Positions 18,995 to 26,459 of a DNA stretch of 64,000 bases are shown here, piece by piece. A program made the position numbers and the translations under genes. The notes under the pieces are model-generated. The model was not told the origin of the DNA. It saw only the letters and a list, made by a program, of their open reading frames with translations, and ran no database searches. The first letter of the stretch is position 1, and every line of letters starts with the position of its first letter. Source of the DNA: an uncultured Clostridia bacterium (GTDB lineage: Bacteria; Bacillota; Clostridia; Lachnospirales; CAG-274); the NCBI GenBank assembly GCA_947630475.1, contig CANRHR010000007.1, positions 1-64,000 of the forward strand. Direction: 5' to 3'.

Positions 18995-19335
18995 TCGTTA
19001 AAAGAGGAGATATTTACTATGCTGATTTAAGCCCTGTTGTCGGATCTGAACAAGGCGGGGTTCGTCCTGTTCTTATAATACAAAATGATGTGGGAAACCG
19101 TTACAGCCCAACTATAATTTGCGCCGCAATAACATCTCAGATTAATAAGGCTAAGCTTCCTACTCATATTGAAATAGATTGTATTAAATATTCATTGGTT
19201 AAGGACAGTGTTGTTTTGCTTGAACAGGTAAGAACATTAGATAAAAAAAGGCTTAGGGAAAAAATCGGTCATTTGGACGAAGAGCTTATGTCTAAAGTTG
19301 ACAAAGCAATTATGACCAGCCTTGGGCTTCATTAA
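18991..19335 (+). CDS. ndoA: MazF/EndoA-type endoribonuclease toxin
   Basis: Sequence-specific mRNA interferase. The 114 residues are the complete PemK/MazF fold: [19 protein letters not shown], the catalytic Arg in [12 protein letters not shown] near 25, and the catalytic Thr in AAITSQ near 49. This is the chromosomal Firmicute EndoA subfamily, which cuts at UACAU-type sites in Bacillus. The start is GTG after GGAGTG at 9 nt. A standard antitoxin gene is missing upstream (see the 35-codon frame). A convergent terminator follows. Confidence 0.95.
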   Translation: MIVKRGDIYYADLSPVVGSEQGGVRPVLIIQNDVGNRYSPTIICAAITSQINKAKLPTHIEIDCIKYSLVKDSVVLLEQVRTLDKKRLREKIGHLDEELMSKVDKAIMTSLGLH

Positions 19336-19348
19336 AAAAATAAAAAAA

Positions 19349-19379
19349 ATCGAAAAAGTCCGTTTGGGCTTTTTCGATT
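19349..19379. terminator. Bidirectional terminator between mazF and panE
   Basis: AATCGAAAAAGtCC-GTTT-GGgCTTTTTCGATT hairpin. On the minus strand it is followed by eight T, so it mainly ends panE transcription; it also closes the mazF unit. Confidence 0.85.
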
Positions 19380-19410
19380 CAGCTTGTCAATAAATCAAAT
19401 GCTGCTTTTT

Positions 19411-20322
19411 TTAATTATTTTCTTCCATAGCCAAAACCAGATTAAGTATCATTTCATTGGCAGGTACAGAAATGTTAAGCTTATGCGCTTTATTTACAAC
19501 TGTGCCGTTAATTTTTCGAACTTCCGTAGTTTTTCCGTCTTTTAAATCTGCATATATACTTGTGTATCCATTTGGAGCATTTTTAAGATGAGCTGATATA
19601 CGCTCTATTTGTTCTTGCGCATCAAAATCATAGCCGTCTGCATTAGCCACGGCGCATATTTCCGTTATCAGATTTTTTGCAATATTCCATGCATATTCAT
19701 TTTCAATTATATATCCCTGTCTTACCTGAAGCAGCCCGGAAAGCACACTTGATGAAGCATTTATCATTAATTTGCTCCAAATCATTTGCCAAATATTATC
19801 GGTTATTTCACATGGAAAGCCGCAATTTTTTAATTCTTGCGCAATATTTTTAAGCTTTGAAGCACTGCCTGTCAAAGCGCCAATCGCAGTTAATCCGCCT
19901 CCGCTGTGGCAAATGGTTCTGCTGTCTTTAAGATAACTTCCCTGCTGAGTTGTGCCTATAACAACATTTTCTTTGTCGGCATATCGGCATAACAATTCTT
20001 CATGCCCCGCACCGTTTTGAAGAGTCATAATAACAGTATTTTTGCCAATAATACAGCGATTATTGTTTAACGCCTCTTCCGAGCTTCCGGATTTTACAAA
20101 AAGCATTATCAAATCCGACTCAGGCATTGCGCTTGAATCAGCCAAAGCTAAAGGATAATATGTACATTCTTCCCCATTTGCTTCACAAACACAAACGCCG
20201 TTTTTTTCAATATTTTTCATTTTTTCTTTATTATGCCCTATTAAAGTTACGTTATTTCTCTTAGATAAATAACTTCCAAACAAAAGACCCATAGCGCCGG
20301 GTCCTATAACTGCAATATTCAT
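19411..20322 (-). CDS. panE: 2-dehydropantoate 2-reductase
   Basis: NADPH-dependent reduction of ketopantoate to pantoate in pantothenate/CoA synthesis. The Rossmann motif GPGAMG is at residues 7-12 and the catalytic Lys is in WSKLMINAS near 168. The C-terminal dimer and substrate helix contains TEVRKINGTVV. Length 303 is typical. Some ApbA/PanE paralogues act on other 2-keto acids, and no other pantothenate gene is nearby, so substrate assignment is by family. RBS AAAGGAGA. Confidence 0.85.
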   Translation of the reverse strand: MNIAVIGPGAMGLLFGSYLSKRNNVTLIGHNKEKMKNIEKNGVCVCEANGEECTYYPLALADSSAMPESDLIMLFVKSGSSEEALNNNRCIIGKNTVIMTLQNGAGHEELLCRYADKENVVIGTTQQGSYLKDSRTICHSGGGLTAIGALTGSASKLKNIAQELKNCGFPCEITDNIWQMIWSKLMINASSSVLSGLLQVRQGYIIENEYAWNIAKNLITEICAVANADGYDFDAQEQIERISAHLKNAPNGYTSIYADLKDGKTTEVRKINGTVVNKAHKLNISVPANEMILNLVLAMEENN

Positions 20323-20358
20323 TTTATTCTCCTTTATTTTTACTGATAAAAATTAAAA

Positions 20359-20925
20359 CTATAAAAATTCAACTTTGCCGCTTTCAATGCAGTAAACAGC
20401 GCCGCATACCACCAAGCCATTCTCATTTTCAAGTTTTTTAATGTCTATATTGCTTTCTATAGTATCTACACTGTGTTTAACATTAAGGCAGCAGGCTTTA
20501 AATTCGTCTTTTTCATCTCCCACAGCCTTAAGTATCTCATCTGTAATATATTTAATATATCCGTTTGGGCTGTGATTCATAGCCGCATCAACAGCTCCGC
20601 AATGATTATGTCCCAGCACAACAATAAGAGAACAGCCCAAATGTTCGGCAGCATATTCTATGCTGCCAAGCTGATGGTTATCTATAACATTTCCTGCTAT
20701 TCTTATAACAAATAATTCGCCTATTCCGGCATTAAACACGCTTTCGGGAATAACTCTTGAATCCGAACAGGCAACTATTACGGCATACGGATTTTGTCCG
20801 TTATCGCAGGTTAATTTACGAATCGCCGGAGAGATGTTTCCGCTGCTTGTTTCGGAGTTTATATAAATTTCATTTCCTTTTTTAAGCCTTTTTATAGCTT
20901 CATCCGCCGTAATTTTTATATTCAT
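20359..20925 (-). CDS. Beta-class carbonic anhydrase
   Basis: Zinc enzyme interconverting CO2 and bicarbonate. The ligand set is Cys-x-Asp-Ser-Arg (ACSDSR near residue 51) and His-x-x-Cys (GHNHCGAVDAA near 104), with the Asp-Arg dyad intact. At 188 residues it is a short, complete beta-CA. It lies 36 bp upstream of panE on the same strand and may be cotranscribed. Confidence 0.93.
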   Translation of the reverse strand: MNIKITADEAIKRLKKGNEIYINSETSSGNISPAIRKLTCDNGQNPYAVIVACSDSRVIPESVFNAGIGELFVIRIAGNVIDNHQLGSIEYAAEHLGCSLIVVLGHNHCGAVDAAMNHSPNGYIKYITDEILKAVGDEKDEFKACCLNVKHSVDTIESNIDIKKLENENGLVVCGAVYCIESGKVEFL

Positions 20926-21064
20926 TTTTTATCTTCCTCTTTTTTAATTTTGCTAACTTGCCGATATATCGATTATATCACAAATAAATAAAAAATTGAT
21001 AAAGTTTTAAGCAAAAACATCAAAATTTTTTACAAATTAATTTTCTTTAAGTTAACTAAAACAA

Positions 21065-21093
21065 TTGAAATTTGACGAATATTCTGTTATAAT
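21065..21093 (+). promoter_or_regulatory. Sigma-A promoter of the LCP gene
   Basis: TTGAAA (21065-21070), 17-bp spacer, TATAAT (21088-21093), about 78 bp before the ATG, in the divergent region with the carbonic anhydrase gene. Confidence 0.7.
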
Positions 21094-21170
21094 TACTTTT
21101 GTTATTCTTGTATTTTAAAAATCAAATTCTTTTCTCAAAACTATTAAAGAAATAGGTGACAAATCGTTAA

Positions 21171-22268
21171 ATGAATCTTATAGATAATCAAAAAAAAGTT
21201 AAAGAATCTTATGTTTTAAAATTTTTTATAATAGTTTTAAGCATCATTATTGTATACAGTATTATAGGTTTTTGTTGGTTGTATTTTTATTTAAAAAACA
21301 TTTCTCATTCTGTTTATGATCCTTCTATGCAAAACGATATCTCGATAGAAAATGAAAGTATTTTAATCCAAAAAGAATCCGAAAATATAAATGAATCTGA
21401 CGAAAACGACGGTATTTTATCAAATTTTTTAACCCCTCCTCCAAGGACAAATTTTCTTATAGCCGGTGTAGATAAAAATAAAAGTCTTACAGACTGCATC
21501 ATAGCGGGCAGCTTTGTAAGCGAAACAAATGAAATAAATCTTATCTCTATACCAAGAGATACATATGTTGAGCTTGAATCAGATAAGCTTAAAAAAATGA
21601 AAAACGCTCCATCTGTTATGAAAATAAATGCCGTAAACGTTTACGGAGGCAAAAAATATGGTATGGAGCTTCTTAAAAGTGAAGTTGAAGAAATACTGGA
21701 TATAAATATTGATTATTATGTTAAGGTTGATCTTGACGCATTTAAAAATATTGTAGATGCTGTAGGAGGAATTTATTTTGAAGTTCCTTCCGGAGGATTA
21801 TACTATTCCGATCCCACTCAAAATTTATACATAAATCTTAGGGGCGGATATCAGCTTTTAAACGGAAAACAGGCTGAAGGCCTTGTAAGATTCAGAAAAG
21901 GATATTCTCAGCAAGATTTAAAAAGAGTTGAAGTTCAGCAGGAATTTTTAAAAGAATTTTTAAAACAGGCTTTTACCAAAGAAAATTTAGGAAACAATAT
22001 AATAACATTAGTATCCAATTATATAAAATATGTTGATACAAATTTCAGTGTTGAAGATATTCCTAAATATTTAAAATGCATAAATTCATTAAATACAGAT
22101 AATATTTCGTCAACAACTCTTCCGGGCTATGCCGATATGATAGACGGCGCTTCTTATTATATAAAAGACAATGCCAAAACAAAAAGAGTTGTCGAACAAT
22201 ATTTTTACAGTACTTCATCAGAAACCACAGAAAACGAAACTACCGAAAATGAAACTCTTGATAAATAA
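21171..22268 (+). CDS. LytR-CpsA-Psr (LCP) family wall-polymer ligase
   Basis: Transfers undecaprenyl-linked secondary polymers such as teichoic acids or capsule to peptidoglycan. A short cytoplasmic N-terminus and one membrane helix (about 16-40) are followed by a Ser/Glu/Asn-rich stem. The LCP domain (about 95-300) shows FLIAGVDKNKS, SIPRDTYVEL, VDLDAFKNIVDAVGGI and VRFRKGYSQQDLKRVEVQQ with the conserved Asp and Arg residues that bind the pyrophosphate. A Thr/Glu-rich tail ends the 365-residue protein. In a genome with SLH proteins its product is a plausible supplier of SLH-binding wall polymer (inference). Confidence 0.92.
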   Translation: MNLIDNQKKVKESYVLKFFIIVLSIIIVYSIIGFCWLYFYLKNISHSVYDPSMQNDISIENESILIQKESENINESDENDGILSNFLTPPPRTNFLIAGVDKNKSLTDCIIAGSFVSETNEINLISIPRDTYVELESDKLKKMKNAPSVMKINAVNVYGGKKYGMELLKSEVEEILDINIDYYVKVDLDAFKNIVDAVGGIYFEVPSGGLYYSDPTQNLYINLRGGYQLLNGKQAEGLVRFRKGYSQQDLKRVEVQQEFLKEFLKQAFTKENLGNNIITLVSNYIKYVDTNFSVEDIPKYLKCINSLNTDNISSTTLPGYADMIDGASYYIKDNAKTKRVVEQYFYSTSSETTENETTENETLDK

Positions 22269-22285
22269 AGATAAAAAACATAAAA

Positions 22286-22330
22286 AATAAGCCGCTTCCC
22301 TTTAATAATAAGGAAACGGCTTATTTAAAT
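22286..22330. terminator. Bidirectional terminator after the LCP gene
   Basis: TAAGCCG-cTTCC...GGAA-aCGGCTTA hairpin. On the minus strand it is followed by TTTTTTATGTTTTTT, the better T-tract, so it also ends the leftward unit that starts near 22745. Confidence 0.85.
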
Positions 22331-22631
22331 GAAAATTCTTCGCTTTCTATTTCTTTCACAACCCCTCTTACAACACTGCTCTTCATTTTTGTGTTTTTAT
22401 TTATACTCTATTTTGATAATTTTTTTTAATTTTGAAATTACCCAATCTATATAAAATCAGCCACCCACAATAAAACCGGCTGATGAACACTGTTTTCAAA
22501 ATTAACCACATTTTATAAATTAATCTTACTTAACAATATGACCATTTACAACTTTTGTTGTAAAATAAATGATAAAAATAATAGAGATAAATAAAACACA
22601 TTAAATTGATTAGCCCATTGGAATCACCCTT

Positions 22632-22673
22632 TCATTTAAAACAATAAACACTGTTTTTAAGCAAATCATCCAT
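22632..22673 (-). CDS. Possible 13-residue peptide (MDDLLKNSVYCFK)
   Basis: ATG preceded by AAAGGA at 9 nt and closed by TGA. It is the first SD-ATG module of the leftward unit. The second module (ATG at 22618, AAGGGTG at 6 nt) gives only Met-Gly-stop. The single Cys near the C-terminus is the only notable residue. It may be a leader or regulatory peptide, or ribosome-binding decoration of an sRNA. Confidence 0.25.
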   Translation of the reverse strand: MDDLLKNSVYCFK

Positions 22674-22750
22674 TGGAATCAATCCTTTCTTAAATAACCC
22701 AAATATTATATAACGTTATAACAATTAATTAAGTTATTTTTTATGATTTC

Positions 22751-22779
22751 ATTATACATATACTTTAAAACAAAGTCAA
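22751..22779 (-). promoter_or_regulatory. Strong sigma-A promoter on the minus strand
   Basis: TTGACT (22774-22779), 17-bp spacer, TATAAT (22751-22756). It starts leftward transcription with no conventional gene downstream. Confidence 0.75.
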
Positions 22780-22810
22780 GAGGCTTTTTTATTTTTAGTA
22801 AAAATATACA

Positions 22811-22850
22811 AAACACCCACTAAAATCAAACATTTTTAGAGGGTGTTTTT
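22811..22850 (-). terminator. Terminator of glmU
   Basis: Minus strand: ACACCCtCTAAAA...TTTTAGtGGGTGT hairpin followed by TTTGTATATTTTT, 20 bp after the glmU stop. Confidence 0.85.
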
Positions 22851-22869
22851 AGTCACTTTTAAGAGCAAT

Positions 22870-24231
22870 TTATTTATTCATCTTTTTTCTCCATTCAGCC
22901 TTATTTATCTGCTTAGATCTTGCTATGGAGAGAGCATTTTCCGGTATATCCTTTGTAATTGTAGAGCCTGCGGCTATATAAGCATTTTCTTCTACGGTTA
23001 CAGGGGCGATAAGATTAGTATTGCAGCCTATAAACGCATTATCCTTTATTGTTGTTCTGAATTTATTTCTTCCGTCATAATTTACCGTTACCGTTCCGCA
23101 GCCAAAATTTATATTCTTTCCTACATCGGAATCGCCTACATATGTTAAATGTGAAACCTTTGTTCCGTCATCGATATTAGAATTTTTTATCTCAACAAAA
23201 TCACCTATCCTAACGTGCTCGCCTATTTTTGAATTTGGCCTTAAATAAGCATACGGACCTACAGTTGTAAAATTATCCACCTCGGCATTAATTAATGTTG
23301 AATGCTGAATTATAACCGCATCTTTAACAACAGATGAAATTATTCTTGTATTTGGCCCTATAATACAATCGGAGCCTATTTTTGTTTTTCCCTCCAAAAT
23401 TGTTCCGGGCAGTATAACTGTATCGGCAGCTATTTCAACATCCATTCCTATATATGTGTTATCGGGGTCCTCTATAGTAACTCCTTCTATCATTAATTTT
23501 TCGTTAATTCTTCTTTTCATTATCTTTGACGCCTGAGAAAGCTGAAGCTTTGAATTTACTCCCAAAAATTCGTTTTCATCTTCGGCGGTCATAATTCCTA
23601 CTTTACCGCCATTATTTTTTAAAATTTCCAAAACGTCGGTAAGATAATATTCTCCCTGAGCATTGTTGTTTGTTAAGCTTTTAAAAGCCTCTTTAAGCTC
23701 TTTAGCTTTAAATATATAAACTCCCGTATTAATTTCCTTTATTTCTTTCTCGGCTTCTGTTGCATCCTTTTGCTCTGTAATCTTTGAAAACACTCCGTTT
23801 TCTCTTATAATTCTTCCATATCCAAACGGATTTTCAACAACAGCAGAAATTACCGTAGCAAAATTATCTTCACTTACATGAATATCATTAAGCTTTTTAA
23901 TGGTTTGTGCAGTTATAAGAGGAGTATCACCGCATAAGACTAAAATATTGCCGTCTTCAGCTATAAAATCAGACGCCTGCATAAGGGCATGACCTGTTCC
24001 CAACTGTTGTTTTTGAAGAGCAAATTTAACTCCATCGCCTATCATAGCCTTAACCATTGCGCTCTGATGACCTACTATAACGCATATATCCTCCGCCCCT
24101 GCATTTCTTGAGGCAGTTATAACATAATCTATCATTGTTTTATCCAAAACCTTATGAAGCACCTTAGGAACCTTTGATTTCATTCTTGTGCCCTGTCCGG
24201 CAGCAAGTATAACTACTTTTAAATTACTCAT
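22870..24231 (-). CDS. glmU: Bifunctional GlmU (GlcN-1-P acetyltransferase / GlcNAc-1-P uridyltransferase)
   Basis: Makes UDP-GlcNAc, the sugar nucleotide for peptidoglycan and wall polymers. The N-terminal pyrophosphorylase domain (about 1-228) has LAAGQGTRMKSKVPK, GTGHALMQ and CGDTPL. The C-terminal left-handed beta-helix (about 250-445) has the hexapeptide repeats and the acetyltransferase segment GCGTVTVNYDGRNKFRT. Length 453 is normal. In many Firmicutes glmU sits between spoVG and prs; here neither adjoins it, and spoVG is 28 kb away. RBS GAGGTG. Confidence 0.98.
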   Translation of the reverse strand: MSNLKVVILAAGQGTRMKSKVPKVLHKVLDKTMIDYVITASRNAGAEDICVIVGHQSAMVKAMIGDGVKFALQKQQLGTGHALMQASDFIAEDGNILVLCGDTPLITAQTIKKLNDIHVSEDNFATVISAVVENPFGYGRIIRENGVFSKITEQKDATEAEKEIKEINTGVYIFKAKELKEAFKSLTNNNAQGEYYLTDVLEILKNNGGKVGIMTAEDENEFLGVNSKLQLSQASKIMKRRINEKLMIEGVTIEDPDNTYIGMDVEIAADTVILPGTILEGKTKIGSDCIIGPNTRIISSVVKDAVIIQHSTLINAEVDNFTTVGPYAYLRPNSKIGEHVRIGDFVEIKNSNIDDGTKVSHLTYVGDSDVGKNINFGCGTVTVNYDGRNKFRTTIKDNAFIGCNTNLIAPVTVEENAYIAAGSTITKDIPENALSIARSKQINKAEWRKKMNK

Positions 24232-24290
24232 AAATACACCTCATTAAATTTATATAATTATATATATTTTCTCATTTTATTAATTATTTT

Positions 24291-24329
24291 TCAAGACCTT
24301 TTTACATTTATTTTCAATTTGTGCTTCAT
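24291..24329 (-). CDS. Possible 12-residue leader ORF upstream of glmU
   Basis: Encodes MKHKLKINVKRS and a TGA. AAAGGAG lies 8 nt before the ATG, stronger than many gene starts in this window. It ends 59 bp before glmU. Two small hairpins precede it (GTCAG/CTGAC near 24366-24391, GAGATA/TATCTC at 24347-24360). It could be a translated leader controlling glmU, or chance. Confidence 0.3.
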   Translation of the reverse strand: MKHKLKINVKRS

Positions 24330-24400
24330 GGCTTACGCTCCTTTCCGAGATAAGTATCTCTTTCTCTCTGTCAGGCCCAATCAATCTGACGGTTTTGAAA

Positions 24401-24434
24401 ATAAAAAACAGCCGCCTCTTTCGAAGCAACTGTT
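24401..24434 (-). terminator. Probable terminator of the 158-residue hypothetical gene
   Basis: Minus strand: AACAG...CTGTT outer stem with partly paired GC-rich interior, followed by TTTTTTATTTT, 40 bp after the stop. Confidence 0.6.
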
Positions 24435-24473
24435 ACGCTATATTTTTTCAGAAACAATTTATATTTATTAACA

Positions 24474-24950
24474 TCATAATTTCTTTCTTATCTCGCATAA
24501 AAGCTCATAAATTGCAACTTGTCTGTCTTCCAAGCAAAGTGATTTAAACTCTCTGATTCCCATCATTCTGCTTTCTGTTTCATCACCCTGTATTACTGAT
24601 GGCTGCTCATCTTCAGAAAAAGCCTCCCTCGAAATAGTTCTTGTTGTCATTTTGAAAAGCTGTTTACCGGAAAGGTACTTTCTTAAAGTAGTTTGCTCTG
24701 CTAAATATGAGCTTAAAAGTTTAAGCGCTTTTGTTGGCATCGGAAGATCATCTTCACTTTCAAGCTCAATCTCTAACGTCATTTCATCTTCCGAAAAATT
24801 GTAACCGACAATCTGCTTCGGATTCCTGGCAATCAGTGATTTTGTATTATAATTTCTAACCGCTTCTTTTATTGCTGTTTTTGCCTCTTCATCAAACTTG
24901 GCATTTGCTTTTACAAACTGTACGCTGATTAAATATTTATTCTTCATCAT
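24474..24950 (-). CDS. Hypothetical protein, 158 residues
   Basis: I do not recognise a family. The protein is soluble, with no signal peptide or membrane segment, and acidic in the middle (LEIELESEDDLPMP). It looks alpha/beta at the N-terminus (YLISVQFVKANAKFDEEAKTAIKEAV) and helical at both ends. It has two Cys only in the last 30 residues. ATG-ATG start with AAAGGAAG at 7 nt. It has its own promoter and terminator, so it is a real monocistronic gene between glmU and an envelope gene pair. Confidence 0.7.
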   Translation of the reverse strand: MMKNKYLISVQFVKANAKFDEEAKTAIKEAVRNYNTKSLIARNPKQIVGYNFSEDEMTLEIELESEDDLPMPTKALKLLSSYLAEQTTLRKYLSGKQLFKMTTRTISREAFSEDEQPSVIQGDETESRMMGIREFKSLCLEDRQVAIYELLCEIRKKL

Positions 24951-25023
24951 TGTAACTTCCTTTTAATATTATTTTTAGATAAAAACATTCTATCCGGAAA
25001 TCAAATGTTATTCATCTGGTAAT

Positions 25024-25052
25024 ATAATATCATGTATTCATCATAAGATCAA
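25024..25052 (-). promoter_or_regulatory. Promoter of the 158-residue hypothetical gene
   Basis: Minus strand: TTGATC (25047-25052), 17-bp spacer, TATTAT (25024-25029), 74 bp before the ATG. Confidence 0.6.
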
Positions 25053-25093
25053 CATGAAATCAAATTAATTTTATAAAATTATTAATATGTCAG

Positions 25094-26440
25094 TTAAAAA
25101 TAATTAAAAGAAAGATTTTTTGAAAGAACTTTTTCAACAATTCTGTAAACCGCAGAATTATCAGGCACATAACAGGTTCTTACATTATTTTCATTTTTTA
25201 TATACATAACCTGAAAATCAATTCTCGGATGATAAAAAAGACTCACTATTTGATTTGTATTTAAACAATTATCTATTCTTGCTTTCATATTGTCAACATC
25301 ATATATATTTAAAATATAATCCGCCGGAGTGGGAACATACTTTATTTTTTTTCCGTTTGCTCTTGTCCAGTCAACAATATATCCTTTTGATTTGACGCTG
25401 CATTCCTGCTGATAAATAACATCATAATATTTTTCAGCATACCTGAGGGTATCAGATGTTGCTCCGTAGTGAGGAAATTCAAAAAAGCTTACTTCATAAC
25501 CCAGATCTCTGGCTACCTTTTTAGCCTCTAACATTCTGTTTATACATTCTATATCCGAAAAAGGCATTTTAGAGTCAAATTCATAACCATCTGCGCTTTT
25601 TTCATTCCCATACTGATGAGTATAGCCATGAATGCCTATCTTTCCTCCGTTTTTAACAAGATAATCCAAGGTATACAAAAAGCTTGCATTATACAAATTA
25701 AAGTTTTTTGTAAGACTATTTTCTATATTTGATGAGGGATTTTTATAAAGAGGAATCCAAGCTATATAAAATTTTTGAGAATTTTTATATAAATAATCCG
25801 AAATCGCCCTAAGCTTTTCAAGCCCTATGTCATCATAATAACCCAAGGGATCTATACCGTCAGCCATAATATCTTCAAGCCTCAGGTAAGCCGAATGTTT
25901 ATCGCCGTCGGCTAAAGAGCTTTTAACACAGCCGTCACCGGAATACCATATCTCAACCTTATTTTGTATTGAGTAAAAAACAGGCTCATAAACACTGTTT
26001 TCCAAAAGACTGAACATAGATATGTATTCTTGTGAATTTACAGTTAAAAATCTTTTTGGAAATGAATCATCATTTTGTTTGCTTATATAAAATTCACTGT
26101 TATTAAGCTTTATATTTACGCCATAACTGTCTTCGCTGTATTCTCCTCCAAAAGCCGAAACTGTTTCGCTTAAGGGAAGATAAATTCTTCCTGTAGCTAT
26201 ATAAGGCTTATTTTTAAATTCTATTTTTTCTCCCAAAAAGTAAAATTCAGATGAAAGCTCTACTTTAGGCAGATCTATCTGAAGGGGCGAAATATCAGCC
26301 GGAAGCTGCCAATCGGCAAGGCTTGCGCATACTGAAGCAGTCATTGCAAAGCTTGAAACAACAATTATAAATGCAGCCATTATATTTTTAAATAATTTTA
26401 TAAATTTTGATGTATATATTATTTTTTTGATTATACTCAT
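25094..26440 (-). CDS. Exported DUF2334/polysaccharide-deacetylase-like protein
   Basis: A long signal/anchor region (about 1-40, helix 17-38) is followed by a copper-amine-oxidase-N-like stalk (about 60-165, ATGRIYLPLSETVSAFGG). The deacetylase-fold domain (about 185-440) shows LRLEDI near 188, GIHGYTHQYG near 272, FEFPHYGAT near 322 and LFYHPRID near 405. These match the acid and His metal-site positions of NodB/DUF2334 proteins. The substrate is unknown, perhaps a cell-surface glycan. It ends 19 bp after the upstream capA-like gene on the same strand; the two are probably one operon for surface-polymer processing. Confidence 0.75.
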   Translation of the reverse strand: MSIIKKIIYTSKFIKLFKNIMAAFIIVVSSFAMTASVCASLADWQLPADISPLQIDLPKVELSSEFYFLGEKIEFKNKPYIATGRIYLPLSETVSAFGGEYSEDSYGVNIKLNNSEFYISKQNDDSFPKRFLTVNSQEYISMFSLLENSVYEPVFYSIQNKVEIWYSGDGCVKSSLADGDKHSAYLRLEDIMADGIDPLGYYDDIGLEKLRAISDYLYKNSQKFYIAWIPLYKNPSSNIENSLTKNFNLYNASFLYTLDYLVKNGGKIGIHGYTHQYGNEKSADGYEFDSKMPFSDIECINRMLEAKKVARDLGYEVSFFEFPHYGATSDTLRYAEKYYDVIYQQECSVKSKGYIVDWTRANGKKIKYVPTPADYILNIYDVDNMKARIDNCLNTNQIVSLFYHPRIDFQVMYIKNENNVRTCYVPDNSAVYRIVEKVLSKNLSFNYF

Positions 26441-26459
26441 TACGTCAACCTTCTTTTTG

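Larger units (their letters stand above)
22286..22744 (-). ncRNA. Candidate small RNA or micropeptide transcript (promoter-to-terminator unit without a gene)
   Basis: A near-perfect minus-strand promoter (22751-22779) lies immediately past the glmU terminator and points into 460 bp that end in the 22286-22330 terminator. No ORF of 40 codons or more is present. The unit holds two SD-plus-ATG modules sharing the core GATTCCAATGG, spaced 55 bp apart. It also holds three CAGTGTT motifs (near 22375, 22490 and 22651), an ATCAGCC/GGCTGAT hairpin followed by TTTTATAT (about 22458-22485), and a possible 21-codon frame near its 3' end. Expression is inferred only from the signals. Confidence 0.45.

Noticed and set aside
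22318..22385. 21-codon frame (MKSSVVRGVVKEIESEEFSFK) at the 3' end of the leftward unit
   Set aside because: No ribosome site before the ATG; kept only as part of the transcript description.
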